Notes: a model not told the origin generated them from the letters alone. A stretch of DNA of 64,000 bases from Flavobacteriaceae bacterium (GCA_016764435.1 JAESRX010000007.1:62001-126000), one strand, 5' to 3'; positions 46,806-58,923 are shown, numbered from the stretch's first letter. Numbers and translations: made by a program.

Positions 46806-48467
46806 TTGTTAACAAAACTTTTTATAAAAAATTACGCCCTAATTGATACATTAGATATCGATTTTAAAAAAGATTTATCCATAATTACGGGTGAAACAGG
46901 GGCAGGGAAATCAATACTTCTAGGAGCACTTGGCTTGGTGCTAGGAAATCGAGCAGATTTGAGTGCCTTAAAAAATACAGCTTCAAAATGTATTATAGAA
47001 GCTGAATTCGATATTCAGAACTATGGTCTTCAGAAGTATTTTAAAAATGCAGATCTTGATTTTGAAGAACAAACGATTATTCGTCGTGAAATTTTACCAA
47101 GTGGGAAATCTCGTATCTTTATTAACGATACGCCAACGAATCTTAAGGTCCTACAAGGATTAGGGACAAGTTTAATAGATATTCATTCCCAACATCAAAC
47201 AAGTAAACTTTCTGATTCAGATTTTCAATGCATGGTGGTAGACGCCTTGGCTTCTAATAAAAAAACACTTGCTTCCTATGAAAAAAGCTTGAGTATCTAT
47301 AAAATTTGTAAGAAAGAATTACAATTGTTATTGGACAATCAAAGAGAACTCTCTGAGAAATTTGAATACAACAATCATTTGTTTAATGAGCTAGAAGAGG
47401 CATCGTTAAAACAAGGAGAGCAGGAAGAAATTGAGGCCACCTTGGCCATTTTGAATAATAGTGAAGATATTAAGTTACACTTATCGCAAGCTATTTCCAT
47501 TACAAGTACAGAGGAAGTAGGACTGCAGGGTACAATGCATCATCTTTTGAGTAATTTACAGAAAATCTCATCTTTTGGTTCGGATTATGAAGATGTAAGT
47601 AGACGTGTGGAAAGTATTGTCATAGAATTGAATGATATTGTTTCTGAACTGGAAACTTTAAATGAAACGGTTCAATACGATCCTCTGGAAATAGAAAGGT
47701 TAAATGGACGTTTGCAATTGATTTATGATTTGCAAAAGAAGCATCAAGTAGATTCTGTACTTGGATTGTTAGAAAAACTAGCTTCATTGTCGGAATTAGT
47801 AGGCGTTTCTGGAAATATTTCTGAGCGTATTGACGCTAAAAAAGACCTATTGTCTGAAATGGAGTCTCATTTGGATGAATTAGCCACTAAAATTCACGAT
47901 AATAGAGCTGTTGCAATTCCTAAATTAACCAAACAATTACATAAAGTATTGGCTGTTTTAGGTATGGAGAATGCGCAGTTTAATATTGTGCTCGAAAAAA
48001 TGGATCATTTCACTTATAATGGGAAAGATGCACTCGAATGGTTGTTATCTGCCAATAAAGGCGGGAATTTTGGGGCTTTGAAAAAAGTAGCTTCTGGAGG
48101 AGAATTGTCTAGAGTTATGTTGGCTGTTAAGGTAATTCTCTCTAAATACACAAAACTACCGACCATTATTTTTGATGAGATAGATACTGGAGTATCTGGT
48201 GATATCGCTAATAAAATGGGAGAGATTATGCAAGTGATGAGTGCTAATATGCAAGTGATTTCGATTACGCATTTACCTCAAATTGCCTCTAAAGGAAATC
48301 AACATTATAAAGTGTATAAAGAAGTAAAGAATAATGTGACAAAGACACATTTAAAAGTATTGACCACAGAAGAACGTATTGTTGAAATAGCAGAGATGTT
48401 AGAAGGGAAAAACGCTTCTGAAACTGCTGTGAAACACGCCAAGCAATTATTAAATGTCCTGGACTAA
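46806..48467 (+). CDS. recN: DNA repair protein RecN
   Basis: 553 aa, TTG start; 'IKNYALIDTLDIDFKKDLSIITGETGAGKSILLGALGLVLG', 'ASGGELSRVMLAVKVIL', 'IIFDEIDTGVSGDIANKMG'. Confidence 0.97.
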   Translation: MLTKLFIKNYALIDTLDIDFKKDLSIITGETGAGKSILLGALGLVLGNRADLSALKNTASKCIIEAEFDIQNYGLQKYFKNADLDFEEQTIIRREILPSGKSRIFINDTPTNLKVLQGLGTSLIDIHSQHQTSKLSDSDFQCMVVDALASNKKTLASYEKSLSIYKICKKELQLLLDNQRELSEKFEYNNHLFNELEEASLKQGEQEEIEATLAILNNSEDIKLHLSQAISITSTEEVGLQGTMHHLLSNLQKISSFGSDYEDVSRRVESIVIELNDIVSELETLNETVQYDPLEIERLNGRLQLIYDLQKKHQVDSVLGLLEKLASLSELVGVSGNISERIDAKKDLLSEMESHLDELATKIHDNRAVAIPKLTKQLHKVLAVLGMENAQFNIVLEKMDHFTYNGKDALEWLLSANKGGNFGALKKVASGGELSRVMLAVKVILSKYTKLPTIIFDEIDTGVSGDIANKMGEIMQVMSANMQVISITHLPQIASKGNQHYKVYKEVKNNVTKTHLKVLTTEERIVEIAEMLEGKNASETAVKHAKQLLNVLD

Positions 48468-48479
48468 AGAATAGAAGAT

Positions 48480-49322
48480 ATGTATAACTTACTAAAAGGG
48501 AAGAAGGGAATCATTTTCGGAGCTCTAGACCCGCAATCTATTGCATGGAAAACGGCAGAAAGAGCCTATGAAGAAGGTGCCACTTTTGTGTTGACAAATG
48601 CACCTGCGGCCATGAGAATGGGAAGTATAGATGTGTTGGCTAAAAAGACGGGTGCTGTAGTGATCCCTGCGGATGCGACTTCGATAGAAGATCTTCAAAA
48701 TTTAGTAGAGAAAGCACAGGAGATTTTAGGTGGAAAATTGGATTTTGTCTTGCATTCTATCGGAATGTCTGTGAATGTACGTAAGAAAAAAGCCTATACG
48801 GATTTGAATTATGATTTTTCAGTGAAAGGTTGGGATGTATCAGCCTTGTCTTTTCATAAAGTGATGTCGGTGCTCTATAATAAAAAAGCCATGAATGAGT
48901 GGGGAAGTATTATCGCACTCACTTATATGGCTGCGCAACGTGTATTTCCGGATTACAATGACATGGCAGATAATAAAGCATATTTAGAATCTATAGCCCG
49001 TAGTTTTGGATATTATTTTGGGAAAGATTTTAAGGTTAGAGTCAATACTATTTCACAGTCACCTACGGTCACTACGGCAGGAAAAGGAGTGAAAGGCTTG
49101 GATGGGTTTTTAACTTATGCGGATAAAATGGCGCCTTTAGGAAATGCATCTGCGGTTGAATGTGCCGCGTATATCATCAGTATGTTTTCAGATTTGACAA
49201 GAAAAGTAACCTTGCAGAATTTATTTCACGACGGAGGCTTCTCTAATGTAGGGATGAGTACAGAAGTGATGGCTATTTTTTCCGAAGATTCAAAATCTGA
49301 TTCAACAAAAAAAAGTAATTAA
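48480..49322 (+). CDS. fabI: Enoyl-[acyl-carrier-protein] reductase (NADH)
   Basis: 280 aa; 'LKGKKGIIFGALDPQSIAWKTAERAYEEGA', 'ALTYMAAQRVFPDYNDMADNKAYLESIARSF'. Confidence 0.94.
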   Translation: MYNLLKGKKGIIFGALDPQSIAWKTAERAYEEGATFVLTNAPAAMRMGSIDVLAKKTGAVVIPADATSIEDLQNLVEKAQEILGGKLDFVLHSIGMSVNVRKKKAYTDLNYDFSVKGWDVSALSFHKVMSVLYNKKAMNEWGSIIALTYMAAQRVFPDYNDMADNKAYLESIARSFGYYFGKDFKVRVNTISQSPTVTTAGKGVKGLDGFLTYADKMAPLGNASAVECAAYIISMFSDLTRKVTLQNLFHDGGFSNVGMSTEVMAIFSEDSKSDSTKKSN

Positions 49323-49378
49323 AAAGATCCTAAATCAAGTTAGTTTTTCAATAACCTCCCAATAATAACCTATCGCTC

Positions 49379-50332
49379 TTGCATTTAAAATATTCCATTA
49401 TCGTTCCCGTGTTTAACAGACCTCAAGAAATTCAGGAATTGTTAGAAAGTTTAGAAAAACAAACTCATAAAGATTTCGAAGTCTTAATTATTGAGGATGG
49501 TTCTACCTTGGACGCGAAGGATATAGTCACGTCATTCGAAAATAAGTTGAACATTCGTTATTTTTTCAAACCAAATTCAGGGGCAGGTCAAAGTAGAAAT
49601 TATGGAATGGAAAGGGCGCAAGGGAACTATTTTTTAATACTAGATTCTGACGTCCTTGTTCCGGAAGGATATTTAGCAGCCATTCATAAAAGGCTCACTG
49701 AAAATTTCACCGATGCTTTTGGAGGGCCAGATGCGGCACATCCATCGTTTACAATGCTACAAAAAGCGATCGATTATTCCATGACAGCGGTGTTAACTAC
49801 GGGAGGAATTAGAGGAAGTAAAAAGGCGAAAAACAAGTTTCAGCCACGAAGTTTTAATCTTGGGATTTCAAAAAAAGCATTTGCAAAGACCCATGGGTTT
49901 TCAGCAATGAAAATAGGGGAGGATATAGAGTTAACTTTTAGAATGTGGAATTTGGGCTTTGAAACACAATTGATAGAAGAAGCCTATGTCTTTCATAAAC
50001 GTAGGAGTACTTTAAGGCAGTTCTACCAGCAGACCAGTAATTTTGGATATGCACGCCCGTTTTTAAATAAAAAATTCCCTACATCAGCAAAAATAACCTA
50101 TTGGTTTCCGACTGTTTTTATCCTGTTGTTTTTAGTTTCACTCCTCGGATACGCTTTAGGAGATACTTTTCTTATTTCTTGTTTTGGTGTTTATTTTTGC
50201 ATGTTGTTTATCGATTGTATGTTCAGGTATAAAAATATATTTATTGCGACTTTATGTTGTGTTACTACATGGGTCCAGTTTGCGGGCTATGGACTTGGGT
50301 TTTTGAAGGCACAATTGGGGTTTTCTAAGTAA
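49379..50332 (+). CDS. Glycosyltransferase family 2
   Basis: 317 aa, TTG start; 'YSIIVPVFNRPQEIQELLESLEKQTHKDFEVLIIEDGS', 'NYGMERAQGNYFLILDSDVLVPEGYL'. Confidence 0.94.
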   Translation: MHLKYSIIVPVFNRPQEIQELLESLEKQTHKDFEVLIIEDGSTLDAKDIVTSFENKLNIRYFFKPNSGAGQSRNYGMERAQGNYFLILDSDVLVPEGYLAAIHKRLTENFTDAFGGPDAAHPSFTMLQKAIDYSMTAVLTTGGIRGSKKAKNKFQPRSFNLGISKKAFAKTHGFSAMKIGEDIELTFRMWNLGFETQLIEEAYVFHKRRSTLRQFYQQTSNFGYARPFLNKKFPTSAKITYWFPTVFILLFLVSLLGYALGDTFLISCFGVYFCMLFIDCMFRYKNIFIATLCCVTTWVQFAGYGLGFLKAQLGFSK

Positions 50333-50466
50333 GAGGTTGGTGATGGATGAAATAGAAAAACAAGGGAAGGAATAGTATTTAGGATTGTGGTATGAAAATA
50401 GAGTTCAAGAGGTTTCAATAGTCGAATTTTTCTATGGATGTACTTCGCTAGATAATTTCATAAAAA

Positions 50467-50495
50467 AAAGTACCTTCTTTCGAAAGTACTTTATC
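50467..50495 (-). terminator. Putative Rho-independent terminator downstream of clpC
   Basis: Minus strand AAAGTAC...GTACTTTTTTTT hairpin with T tract. Confidence 0.55.
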
Positions 50496-50514
50496 TTATT
50501 GTTTTTAAAAAAGA

Positions 50515-53058
50515 TTACTCCTCTTTGGTTGTTTTTTCGTTTTTTTCAATTCGGATCGTTAGTTTTTTCGAATCCGTATCTAAATCCATAAAGATGCTGT
50601 CACCTTCAGAAAGCGTTGAATTCACTATTTCTTCAGCTAAAGCGTCTTCAATGTATTTTTGAATGGCTCTTTTTAGAGGTCTTGCTCCGTATTGTTTGTC
50701 AAATCCTTTATCGGCAATATAGTCTTTTGCTTCGTTAGACAAGTGTAAGGTATACCCGATACCTTCAATACGTTTTAAAAGCTTGGCTAATTCGATGTCT
50801 ATAATTTTATGAATATCAGCACGTTCTAAGGTGTTAAAGACAATCACATCATCTATCCTGTTTAAAAATTCAGGAGCAAAAGATTTTTTTAAGGCATTTT
50901 CTATGACGCTTTTTGCATTCGCATCTGCTTGAGCTTCTTTCGAAGAAGTTCCAAAACCAACACCAGCACCAAAGTCTTTTAGTTGTCTAGACCCGATGTT
51001 AGAAGTCATGATTATAATGGTATTTCTAAAATCAATTTTTCTCCCTAAACTGTCTGTAATATATCCATCGTCTAAAATTTGAAGCAACATGTTAAACACA
51101 TCTGGATGTGCTTTTTCTATTTCATCTAATAAAACAATGGCATAGGGCTTGCGTCTAATTTTTTCTGTTAATTGACCTCCTTCTTCATAACCAACGTATC
51201 CAGGAGGTGCACCAATTAATCTTGAGATGGCGAATTTTTCCATATATTCACTCATGTCAATTCTAACGAGAGCTTCTTCACTGTCAAAAAGTTCTGTAGC
51301 AAGTATTTTTGCCAATTGTGTTTTACCAACTCCAGTCTGACCTAAAAAGATAAATGATCCAATAGGCTTGTTAGGGTCTTTTAACCCGACTCTGTTTCGT
51401 TGAATCGCTTTGACTACTTTCTGAACCGCTTCGTCTTGCCCTATGATTTTTCCTTTAATGGCATCGGGTAAATCATGTAAGCGCTTACTTTCAGCTTCTG
51501 CTACTCTGTTTACAGGGATCCCTGTCATCATGGAAACAACTTCTGCCACATTGTCTTCCGTAACCACTTGTCTGTTCAGTTTAGAGTCTTCCTCCCATTT
51601 TTGTTGGGCGATGTGTAATTCACCTTCGATGCGTTTTTCATCATCTCTCAGGCGGGCTGCCTCTTCGTATTTTTGTGTGTTTACGGCGATGGTTTTCGCT
51701 TCTCTTACGTTTTCTAATTCCGCCTCAAGGGATAGTACTTCTTTAGGAACTACGATGTTAGTGATGTGTATTCTAGACCCTGACTCATCCATGGCATCAA
51801 TTGCTTTGTCTGGTAAAAAACGATCGGTCATATAACGACTCGATAATTTGACACACGCTTCAATGGCTTCTTTTGTATAGGTTACGCTGTGATGTTCTTC
51901 ATATTTATCTTTTATATTATGAAGGATTTCAATCGTTTCTTCGATTGAAGTAGGTTCTACAATTACTTTTTGGAAACGACGTTCTAAAGCGCCATCTTTT
52001 TCTATGTTGGTTCTAAACTCATCTAATGTGGTGGCTCCGATACATTGAATCTCTCCTCTGGCTAAGGCGGGTTTTAACATGTTGGAAGCATCCAAAGATC
52101 CTGTAGCACCACCGGCACCAACAATGGTATGGATCTCATCGATGAATAAGATGATTTCTTGATTTTTCTCCAATTCGTTCATCAGCGCTTTCATGCGCTC
52201 TTCAAATTGTCCACGGTATTTGGTTCCCGCCACAAGGCTTGCCAAATCCAAGGAGATAATTCGCTTGTCAAAAAGGATACGAGATACTTTTCGCTGTACA
52301 ATACGCAAGGCTAAACCCTCCGCAATGGCAGATTTCCCAACACCAGGTTCCCCAATTAACATCGGGTTGTTTTTTTTACGTCTACTCAATATTTGAGAGA
52401 CTCTTTCAATTTCTTTTTTACGTCCTACAACGGGGTCTAATTTCCCCTCTTCAGCCATCAGTGTTAAATCACGACCAAAATTATCAAGTACAGGTGTTTT
52501 TGATTTTTTTTGAGCAGCTTTTCCGCTTTTTGTTGGTTCAAAGGGATTTGATTTTGAGCTTTCAAAATCATCCTCAGACGAAGCCTGAGCTTGCGGTGTT
52601 TGGGGACTATCTCCATCCATGTAGTAATTCATAAAGATCTTTTTTAATTCATAATAACTTACGTCTAAGTTGCTAAATATTTTAGTGATAGGGTCGTTGT
52701 CATTTCTTAAAATGCAAAGTAGTAAATGCCCGGTGTTAATGGAACTGCTTTGGTATAGTTTTGCTTCTAGGAAAGATGTTTTTAGTGCTTTTTCCGCTTG
52801 TCTTGTTAAGTGAATGCTTTTCTTTTCGGTATTGAGTTCATGCAAAAGATTAGGGGGACTTAAGGTCTCTACCTTTTGTTTTAGTATCTCTAAGTTTATA
52901 TTAATTGCATTAAGCATATCAATTGCTTTACCTGATCCTCCCCTTAAAATACCTAGCATTAAATGCTCGGTACCTATAAAATCATGCCCTAATCGCTGGG
53001 CCTCTTTTTTGCTAAAAGTAATTACGTCTTTTACTTTTGGAGAAAAATTATCGTCCAT
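50515..53058 (-). CDS. clpC: ATP-dependent Clp protease ATP-binding subunit ClpC
   Basis: 847 aa; double Clp_N repeats, '[20 protein letters not shown]', UVR-like region, '[21 protein letters not shown]'. Confidence 0.96.
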   Translation of the reverse strand: MDDNFSPKVKDVITFSKKEAQRLGHDFIGTEHLMLGILRGGSGKAIDMLNAININLEILKQKVETLSPPNLLHELNTEKKSIHLTRQAEKALKTSFLEAKLYQSSSINTGHLLLCILRNDNDPITKIFSNLDVSYYELKKIFMNYYMDGDSPQTPQAQASSEDDFESSKSNPFEPTKSGKAAQKKSKTPVLDNFGRDLTLMAEEGKLDPVVGRKKEIERVSQILSRRKKNNPMLIGEPGVGKSAIAEGLALRIVQRKVSRILFDKRIISLDLASLVAGTKYRGQFEERMKALMNELEKNQEIILFIDEIHTIVGAGGATGSLDASNMLKPALARGEIQCIGATTLDEFRTNIEKDGALERRFQKVIVEPTSIEETIEILHNIKDKYEEHHSVTYTKEAIEACVKLSSRYMTDRFLPDKAIDAMDESGSRIHITNIVVPKEVLSLEAELENVREAKTIAVNTQKYEEAARLRDDEKRIEGELHIAQQKWEEDSKLNRQVVTEDNVAEVVSMMTGIPVNRVAEAESKRLHDLPDAIKGKIIGQDEAVQKVVKAIQRNRVGLKDPNKPIGSFIFLGQTGVGKTQLAKILATELFDSEEALVRIDMSEYMEKFAISRLIGAPPGYVGYEEGGQLTEKIRRKPYAIVLLDEIEKAHPDVFNMLLQILDDGYITDSLGRKIDFRNTIIIMTSNIGSRQLKDFGAGVGFGTSSKEAQADANAKSVIENALKKSFAPEFLNRIDDVIVFNTLERADIHKIIDIELAKLLKRIEGIGYTLHLSNEAKDYIADKGFDKQYGARPLKRAIQKYIEDALAEEIVNSTLSEGDSIFMDLDTDSKKLTIRIEKNEKTTKEE

Positions 53059-53312
53059 AATTCAATTTTTGTAGTAAAGTTAGTAGATTTTTTTTGTTAA
53101 ACGTACAAAAAGTGAACCACATTTAATAATTTATTCGCTAGAATAGAAGGAAATGGAAAAAACAGACTGATTGTCAGTTGGTTGTTTTTGAAAAAGGGTG
53201 GATGTAATTGTTGATAAGTAGCATTGAAATGATTGTGGTTTTTTTATTGTAAAACTTGCAAATATTGTATATTGCTAGTTGTTAAAAATGCAAAAAATAA
53301 AATCAAAAATTT

Positions 53313-55829
53313 ATGGCAAACGGAGAGAAACTAATTCCTATTAACATAGAAGATGAAATGAAATCAGCTTACATTGATTATTCAATGTCAGTGATAGTTT
53401 CACGTGCATTACCAGATGTTAGAGATGGATTAAAACCTGTACATCGTCGCGTTTTATTCGGTATGCATGAATTGGGTATTAAAGCTACAGGTAGCTATAA
53501 GAAATCTGCGAGAGTCGTAGGTGAAGTACTAGGGAAGTATCATCCACATGGAGATACGTCTGTGTATGATGCAATGGTACGTATGGCCCAGGAATGGAGT
53601 ATGCGATATCGATTGGTTGATGGACAAGGGAATTTTGGATCGGTAGATGGAGATAGTCCTGCAGCAATGCGTTATACGGAAGTTAGAATGCATAAAGTGT
53701 CAGAAGACATGCTTTCTGATATTGAAAAAGATACAGTTGATCATAAGTTAAACTTTGATGACACTTTAAAAGAGCCTACGGTATTACCTACGCGTATTCC
53801 TACATTGTTAGTGAATGGTGCTTCTGGAATTGCAGTAGGAATGGCCACCAATATGGCACCTCACAATTTAACAGAGGTTATTAACGGTATCATGGCGTAT
53901 ATCGACAATAACGATATTGAGATTTCTGAATTAATGCAGCATATAAAAGCACCTGATTTTCCTACCGGAGGTACCATTTATGGGTATGATGGAGTGAAGG
54001 ATGCTTTTGAAACTGGACGTGGACGTATAGTGATGCGTGCAAAAGCAGTGATAGAGGAAGTGAAAGGCCGTGAATGTATTATCGTAACTGAAATTCCTTA
54101 TCAAGTGAATAAGGCAGATATGATTAAGAAAACTGCCGACCTTGTAAACGACAAGAAAATTGAAGGTATCTCTAATATTCGTGACGAATCGGATCGAAGA
54201 GGGATGCGAATTGTATACATTTTAAAGCGTGATGCAATACCGAATATTGTACTTAATAAACTGTATAAGTATACCGCCTTACAAACATCGTTTAGTGTTA
54301 ATAATATTTGCTTAGTAAAAGGGCGACCAGAATTATTGAATCTGAAACAAATGATTCATTATTTTGTGGAGCACCGTCACGATGTGGTTATTCGTAGAAC
54401 CCAATTTGAACTTAAAAAGGCAGAGGCAAGAGCACATATCTTAGAAGGATTAATTATAGCAAGTGATAATATTGATGAAGTAATCAAAATTATTCGTGGC
54501 TCTAAAAATCCAGACGAAGCTCGTGCAAGCTTAATCAAACGTTTTGAGTTATCTGAAATTCAAGCCAAAGCAATCGTAGAGATGCGTTTACGTCAATTGA
54601 CAGGGCTAGAGCAAGATAAATTACATGGGGAATACGACGAAATCATGATCTTAATTATTGATTTGAAAGATATTTTAGCCAGTGAAGAACGCAGGTTCAA
54701 TATTATTAGAGAGGAACTTACAACGATCCGTGATAAATACGGTGATGAGCGTCGTTCTGTAATAGACTACGCAGGAGGGAATATGAGTATTGAAGATATG
54801 ATTCCTAACTCTAAAGTAGTGGTAACTATTTCACATGCTGGATATGTAAAACGAACTAATTTAGAAGAGTATAAAGTACAAAATAGAGGTGGACGTGGAC
54901 AAAAAGGTGTGAGTACTAGAAATGAAGATTTCTTAGAACACTTATTTGTAGGAACCAACCATCAATACATGTTGTTCTTTACACAAAAAGGAAAAGTGTT
55001 TTGGATGCGTGTATACGAAATTCCTGAGGGTGGAAAAATATCTAAAGGACGTGCGATTCAAAACTTGATTAATATTGAACAAGATGATAAAGTAAAAGCC
55101 TTCTTAGTAACTGAGGATTTAAAGGATTTAGACTATATCAACAGTCACTATATAATCATGGCGACTAAAAAAGGCCAGGTTAAAAAGACCTTATTAGAGC
55201 AATATTCGAGACCTAGAACTAATGGTATTACCGCCATAACTATTAAGGATGGAGATGAACTTTTAGAAGCAAAATTAACCACCGGAAATAGTCAAGTGAT
55301 GTTGGCTTTAAAATCTGGGAAGTCTATTCGTTTTGAAGAAAGTAAAACCAGACCTATGGGACGTGGAGCCTCTGGAGTACGTGGTATTTCTTTATCAAAA
55401 GAGAATGACGAAGTAATAGGGATGATTGCTGTAGACGATATTAATAGTGAAATATTAGTGGTGTCCGAAAAAGGATATGGTAAACGCTCTAGTTTGGATG
55501 ATTATCGCATTACAAATCGTGGAGGTAAAGGAGTGAAAACTATTAATGTTACCGATAAAACAGGAGGGTTAGTCGCTATAAAAAACGTGACAGATGAAGA
55601 TGATTTAATGATCATTAATAAATCTGGAATCACCATACGATTGGCGGTAAAGAACTTACGTGTTATGGGGAGAGCGACCCAAGGAGTGAAACTTATAGAT
55701 ATAAAAGGAAAAGATTCTATCGCTGCTGTTGCTAAAGTGATGCATGAAGAGGAAGAAGAAGAAGTGTTAGATGAAAATGGCACGGATATTGAAAACACAT
55801 CAACAGAAGAGGATAACAATCAAGAATAA
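53313..55829 (+). CDS. gyrA: DNA gyrase subunit A
   Basis: 838 aa; '[37 protein letters not shown]' type motif, '[18 protein letters not shown]', CTD beta-pinwheel with '[10 protein letters not shown]' box. Confidence 0.97.
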   Translation: MANGEKLIPINIEDEMKSAYIDYSMSVIVSRALPDVRDGLKPVHRRVLFGMHELGIKATGSYKKSARVVGEVLGKYHPHGDTSVYDAMVRMAQEWSMRYRLVDGQGNFGSVDGDSPAAMRYTEVRMHKVSEDMLSDIEKDTVDHKLNFDDTLKEPTVLPTRIPTLLVNGASGIAVGMATNMAPHNLTEVINGIMAYIDNNDIEISELMQHIKAPDFPTGGTIYGYDGVKDAFETGRGRIVMRAKAVIEEVKGRECIIVTEIPYQVNKADMIKKTADLVNDKKIEGISNIRDESDRRGMRIVYILKRDAIPNIVLNKLYKYTALQTSFSVNNICLVKGRPELLNLKQMIHYFVEHRHDVVIRRTQFELKKAEARAHILEGLIIASDNIDEVIKIIRGSKNPDEARASLIKRFELSEIQAKAIVEMRLRQLTGLEQDKLHGEYDEIMILIIDLKDILASEERRFNIIREELTTIRDKYGDERRSVIDYAGGNMSIEDMIPNSKVVVTISHAGYVKRTNLEEYKVQNRGGRGQKGVSTRNEDFLEHLFVGTNHQYMLFFTQKGKVFWMRVYEIPEGGKISKGRAIQNLINIEQDDKVKAFLVTEDLKDLDYINSHYIIMATKKGQVKKTLLEQYSRPRTNGITAITIKDGDELLEAKLTTGNSQVMLALKSGKSIRFEESKTRPMGRGASGVRGISLSKENDEVIGMIAVDDINSEILVVSEKGYGKRSSLDDYRITNRGGKGVKTINVTDKTGGLVAIKNVTDEDDLMIINKSGITIRLAVKNLRVMGRATQGVKLIDIKGKDSIAAVAKVMHEEEEEEVLDENGTDIENTSTEEDNNQE

Positions 55830-55847
55830 ATAATCAATCAATAAACA

Positions 55848-57095
55848 ATGAGAAAACAATTTATAATAGTGTCAGCTTTATTCGTAGGGATGGCAGTATC
55901 AGCACAAAAATCAGAGATTAAAACTGCAGAGAAAGCAGTAAAATCAAGTGATTACCCAGCCGCTTTGTCAGCATTGTCTCAAGCAGAAGGACTTATTAAT
56001 GAAGCAAATGCTAAAAAATACAAAGCTAAATTTTTGTATTTAAAAGCAATGGCTACGTATGCGAATGGCGCATCAAAAGATAAGATGAGTGTTGGAGAAG
56101 CATTCAAGGAGGTGATTTCTTACGAAAAAGAAATGGGAAAGCAAAAGTATTCTACGGAAGTAGAAGGCTTATTGAGTACCCTAATTTTCGATTTAAAAGA
56201 GACGGCTACTGATTTCTATAAAGAAGGAGCCAAGACGAAAGATTTGGAGACTTTTAACGTAGCCGGAAAAGGATTTTACGAAGCGTATTTATTAAATCCT
56301 GCCGATACATCTTCTGTAGATAACGCAGCAATGTCTTATTATGCAGGAAAAAAATACGATAAGTCTATGGAATTGTACAAGTTCTTATTGGAGAAAGGCT
56401 ATACTGGAATTTACACACAATTCATTGCTAAGAGTAAAGAAACTGGTGAGGTACAGCTCTTTAACGATGAAAAAACAATGAAATTTCAAGTGAAGGTTGG
56501 CTTAGTTGTAGAACCTGAAACAGTAGTTAAAGAATCTCGTAGAGCTGGTATTTTAGCTAGAATTGCTAGAATTCATATAGCAAAAGAAGATAATGACAAT
56601 GCTTTAATCGCTATTGGAGTAGCTCGTGAAGCGAACCCAGGAGATTATAGCTTACTAATAGATGAAGCAAATATTTATTACAGAAAAGGCGATACTCAAA
56701 AATTTAAAGAGAAACTAGAAGAGGCTATTACTCTTAATCCTACGGATGCTACTTTATATTACAATGTTGGGGTTATGAATTTAGACCAAAAAAACATTGA
56801 AGAAGCGATTAGGAACTTTAAAAAAGCAGTAGAGTTAAAACCAGATTATGGTGATGCTTACAATAATATTGGTGCAGCTATCTTACAAAAAGCAGAAGTT
56901 GTTGTTGAGGAAATGAACGAAAACTCTATGGACTTTGATAAATATGATGCTATTAAAGCTAATAAATTAGATCCTATTTATAGAGAAGCGTTACCTTTTT
57001 ACGAAAAATCGTATGAGTTAAGCCCTTCGGATTCTGTAAGAGCTACTTTAAATGGTATTTATGAAAACCTAGAAATGGAAAAAAGAGTTAAATAA
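55848..57095 (+). CDS. Tetratricopeptide repeat protein with signal peptide
   Basis: 415 aa; 'PTDATLYYNVGVMNLDQKNIEEAIRNFKKAVELKPDYGDAYNNIGAAIL' TPRs. Confidence 0.93.
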   Translation: MRKQFIIVSALFVGMAVSAQKSEIKTAEKAVKSSDYPAALSALSQAEGLINEANAKKYKAKFLYLKAMATYANGASKDKMSVGEAFKEVISYEKEMGKQKYSTEVEGLLSTLIFDLKETATDFYKEGAKTKDLETFNVAGKGFYEAYLLNPADTSSVDNAAMSYYAGKKYDKSMELYKFLLEKGYTGIYTQFIAKSKETGEVQLFNDEKTMKFQVKVGLVVEPETVVKESRRAGILARIARIHIAKEDNDNALIAIGVAREANPGDYSLLIDEANIYYRKGDTQKFKEKLEEAITLNPTDATLYYNVGVMNLDQKNIEEAIRNFKKAVELKPDYGDAYNNIGAAILQKAEVVVEEMNENSMDFDKYDAIKANKLDPIYREALPFYEKSYELSPSDSVRATLNGIYENLEMEKRVK

Positions 57096-57118
57096 TTCTT
57101 TACTTCAGTTAACTAATT

Positions 57119-57151
57119 AAAGGCTCACAATTTTGTGAGCCTTTTTTTTTT
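57119..57151 (+). terminator. Rho-independent terminator
   Basis: AAAGGCTCAC-aatttt-GTGAGCCTTTTTTTTTT. Confidence 0.9.
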
Positions 57152-57495
57152 GATTTCTTTTGTAGAATACTACACGTTTTAACGCCCTTATTCCAGTAAT
57201 GGGTATTTTTTTTGAATTTTGTGCTGTAGTGTGTCTTTATCGTCTTGTCTGAAGCTGTCTTCTCTGTGTAGTTGTAGCAGAATGCTACTTGATTAACTTG
57301 AGGAGGCGTTCCTTGTAAGTGTGCTATATTTAGGTTTAAGGAGCGTTCTTCCGGGGTTTGTAGAAATAATACTCCCTGTTTTTCCTTTGATAATACTCAT
57401 CGGCGAATTACCTTGTGAAAAGATAAAAATAAGGTATATGGTAACGTGAAACTGGAGGATTTATAGCTAAAGTCTGTACTTCGAATAGCTTGTGA

Positions 57496-57870
57496 TTACT
57501 TCGTGAACAATAGTTTAAGAGCTACGATAAGCATTAAGCCTCCAAATATTTTTTTGAGGATTCGCTGGTCTATTTGTAAGGCTAGTTTTGACCCAAAATA
57601 ACCACCAATAATAAACATAATAGATACAACAATCGCAATTTTCCAATCTATTTCACCTTCTTTATGGTAGTTGTAAACGGCTAGAAAAGTAACGGGAGGT
57701 AACATCACTGCAAGGCTTAATCCCTGTGCATTGTGTTGGCTTATTCCTAGGAATAAAACAAACAAAGGGACCATTATAATACCACCACCAATACCTATTA
57801 AACCACTTAGTGTTCCAGCACATAGGCCGATAATTATAAGTAGTAACAGGGTAGTTAAGGTCATTTTCAT
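57496..57870 (-). CDS. Half-size TSUP (TauE/SafE-like) membrane transporter
   Basis: 124 aa; 'GTLSGLIGIGGGIIMVPLFVLFLGISQHNAQGLSLAVMLPP' TSUP motif in a single 4-TM repeat. Confidence 0.88.
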   Translation of the reverse strand: MKMTLTTLLLLIIIGLCAGTLSGLIGIGGGIIMVPLFVLFLGISQHNAQGLSLAVMLPPVTFLAVYNYHKEGEIDWKIAIVVSIMFIIGGYFGSKLALQIDQRILKKIFGGLMLIVALKLLFTK

Positions 57871-57879
57871 GAAGTTATA

Positions 57880-58818
57880 TTATTCAGGGATACTTAGATA
57901 GTATTTTTTTTTGGACGCATTGTTTAGTTTGTTCTGTAAAATCCAGGGGTTTAGTAAGCGCAATTCTTTATAGTTGGTTCCTAGCTTTTTGGCAAATAAA
58001 GCCATATTGCTAATACTACTACTGACTCCTACGGTCTTTGTTTTTGAAATATTGTATAAATCTTCTAGGTCAAATTCAAATCCATAGCGTTTTGGGTGGC
58101 TGATAATTTCTTTTACGGCAATTACGCGTAACATATAACGGGCTGTTTCTTCGACTAAAAGTAAGTCGTAATAATCGTTCACCATTTGTGCTTTTAATCG
58201 CCTTGCAATTCCTGCTTGACCCGCATTGTAGGATGCCGCAGCTAAGGTCCAATTACCAAATTTAAGATACGCTTGATTTAAGTATTTACAAGCGACTTCT
58301 GTAGATTTCTCTAAATGATAACGTTCATCTACATTGTCATTTATTTCTAGGCCATTTTCTTTTCCTGTGGCTTTCATAATCTGCCAAAAACCACGGGCAC
58401 CAGCATGAGAAGTTACATTTTGTAAGCCACTTTCTATCAATGCCAAATATTTAAAATCGTCAGGAATCCCATTTTTTTGAAGGATAGGCTCTATAATTGG
58501 AAAGTATTTATGTGCGCGTTTAAAAAGTAATAAGGTATTGGACTGCCAATAAGTGTTCACTAAGAGTTCTCGATCTATTCGTTCTTTAACGTCTGGTTTC
58601 TCTATGGGGAGCCGTTCTCCTGCAAAATTCAAATTTGAAGGTATTTTTACTGCTTTAATCTGGTAGAACTCACTTACGTTTTTAACAGTTGATTTTAGGG
58701 TATCCTCGGATTCTGTAGGTACCAAGGTAGTCGTCAAGCTGTTTTTTGTAGCGAAAATAAAAAATGAGCATAACAAAACAATGTTAGCAATCAATAGTAT
58801 ACGTACAGGCCTCTTCAT
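57880..58818 (-). CDS. Lytic transglycosylase (SLT/MltD-like)
   Basis: 312 aa; 'FKYLALIESGLQNVTSHAGARGFWQIMKATGKENGLEINDNVDERYHLEKSTEVACKYL', 'AAASYNAGQAGIARRL'. Confidence 0.94.
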   Translation of the reverse strand: MKRPVRILLIANIVLLCSFFIFATKNSLTTTLVPTESEDTLKSTVKNVSEFYQIKAVKIPSNLNFAGERLPIEKPDVKERIDRELLVNTYWQSNTLLLFKRAHKYFPIIEPILQKNGIPDDFKYLALIESGLQNVTSHAGARGFWQIMKATGKENGLEINDNVDERYHLEKSTEVACKYLNQAYLKFGNWTLAAASYNAGQAGIARRLKAQMVNDYYDLLLVEETARYMLRVIAVKEIISHPKRYGFEFDLEDLYNISKTKTVGVSSSISNMALFAKKLGTNYKELRLLNPWILQNKLNNASKKKYYLSIPE

Positions 58819-58923
58819 AATCCAACAATTTAATTTTTGTTATGAATATACAAAAAAAGTTGGAACTTTTTTAGTTTGTAAAAAAAATAATTCGGCTAAT
58901 TATTAGTGCTAAAATTATATTTT

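Noticed and set aside
51443-51835. 130-aa and other ORFs antisense to clpC (52193..52396, 52814..53074)
   Set aside because: Shadow ORFs within clpC
50515-53058. clpC as a possible defence ATPase
   Set aside because: Full canonical ClpC architecture with double Clp_N and both AAA domains; housekeeping
55502-55819. 105-aa minus-strand ORF antisense to the gyrA 3' end (also 54767..54958, 53485..53667)
   Set aside because: Ser-rich mirror of the acidic GyrA tail; not a gene
57119-57151. Long T tract and hairpins as possible repeat/CRISPR-like elements
   Set aside because: Single-copy stem-loops with T tails are ordinary terminators; no regularly spaced repeats found anywhere in the window
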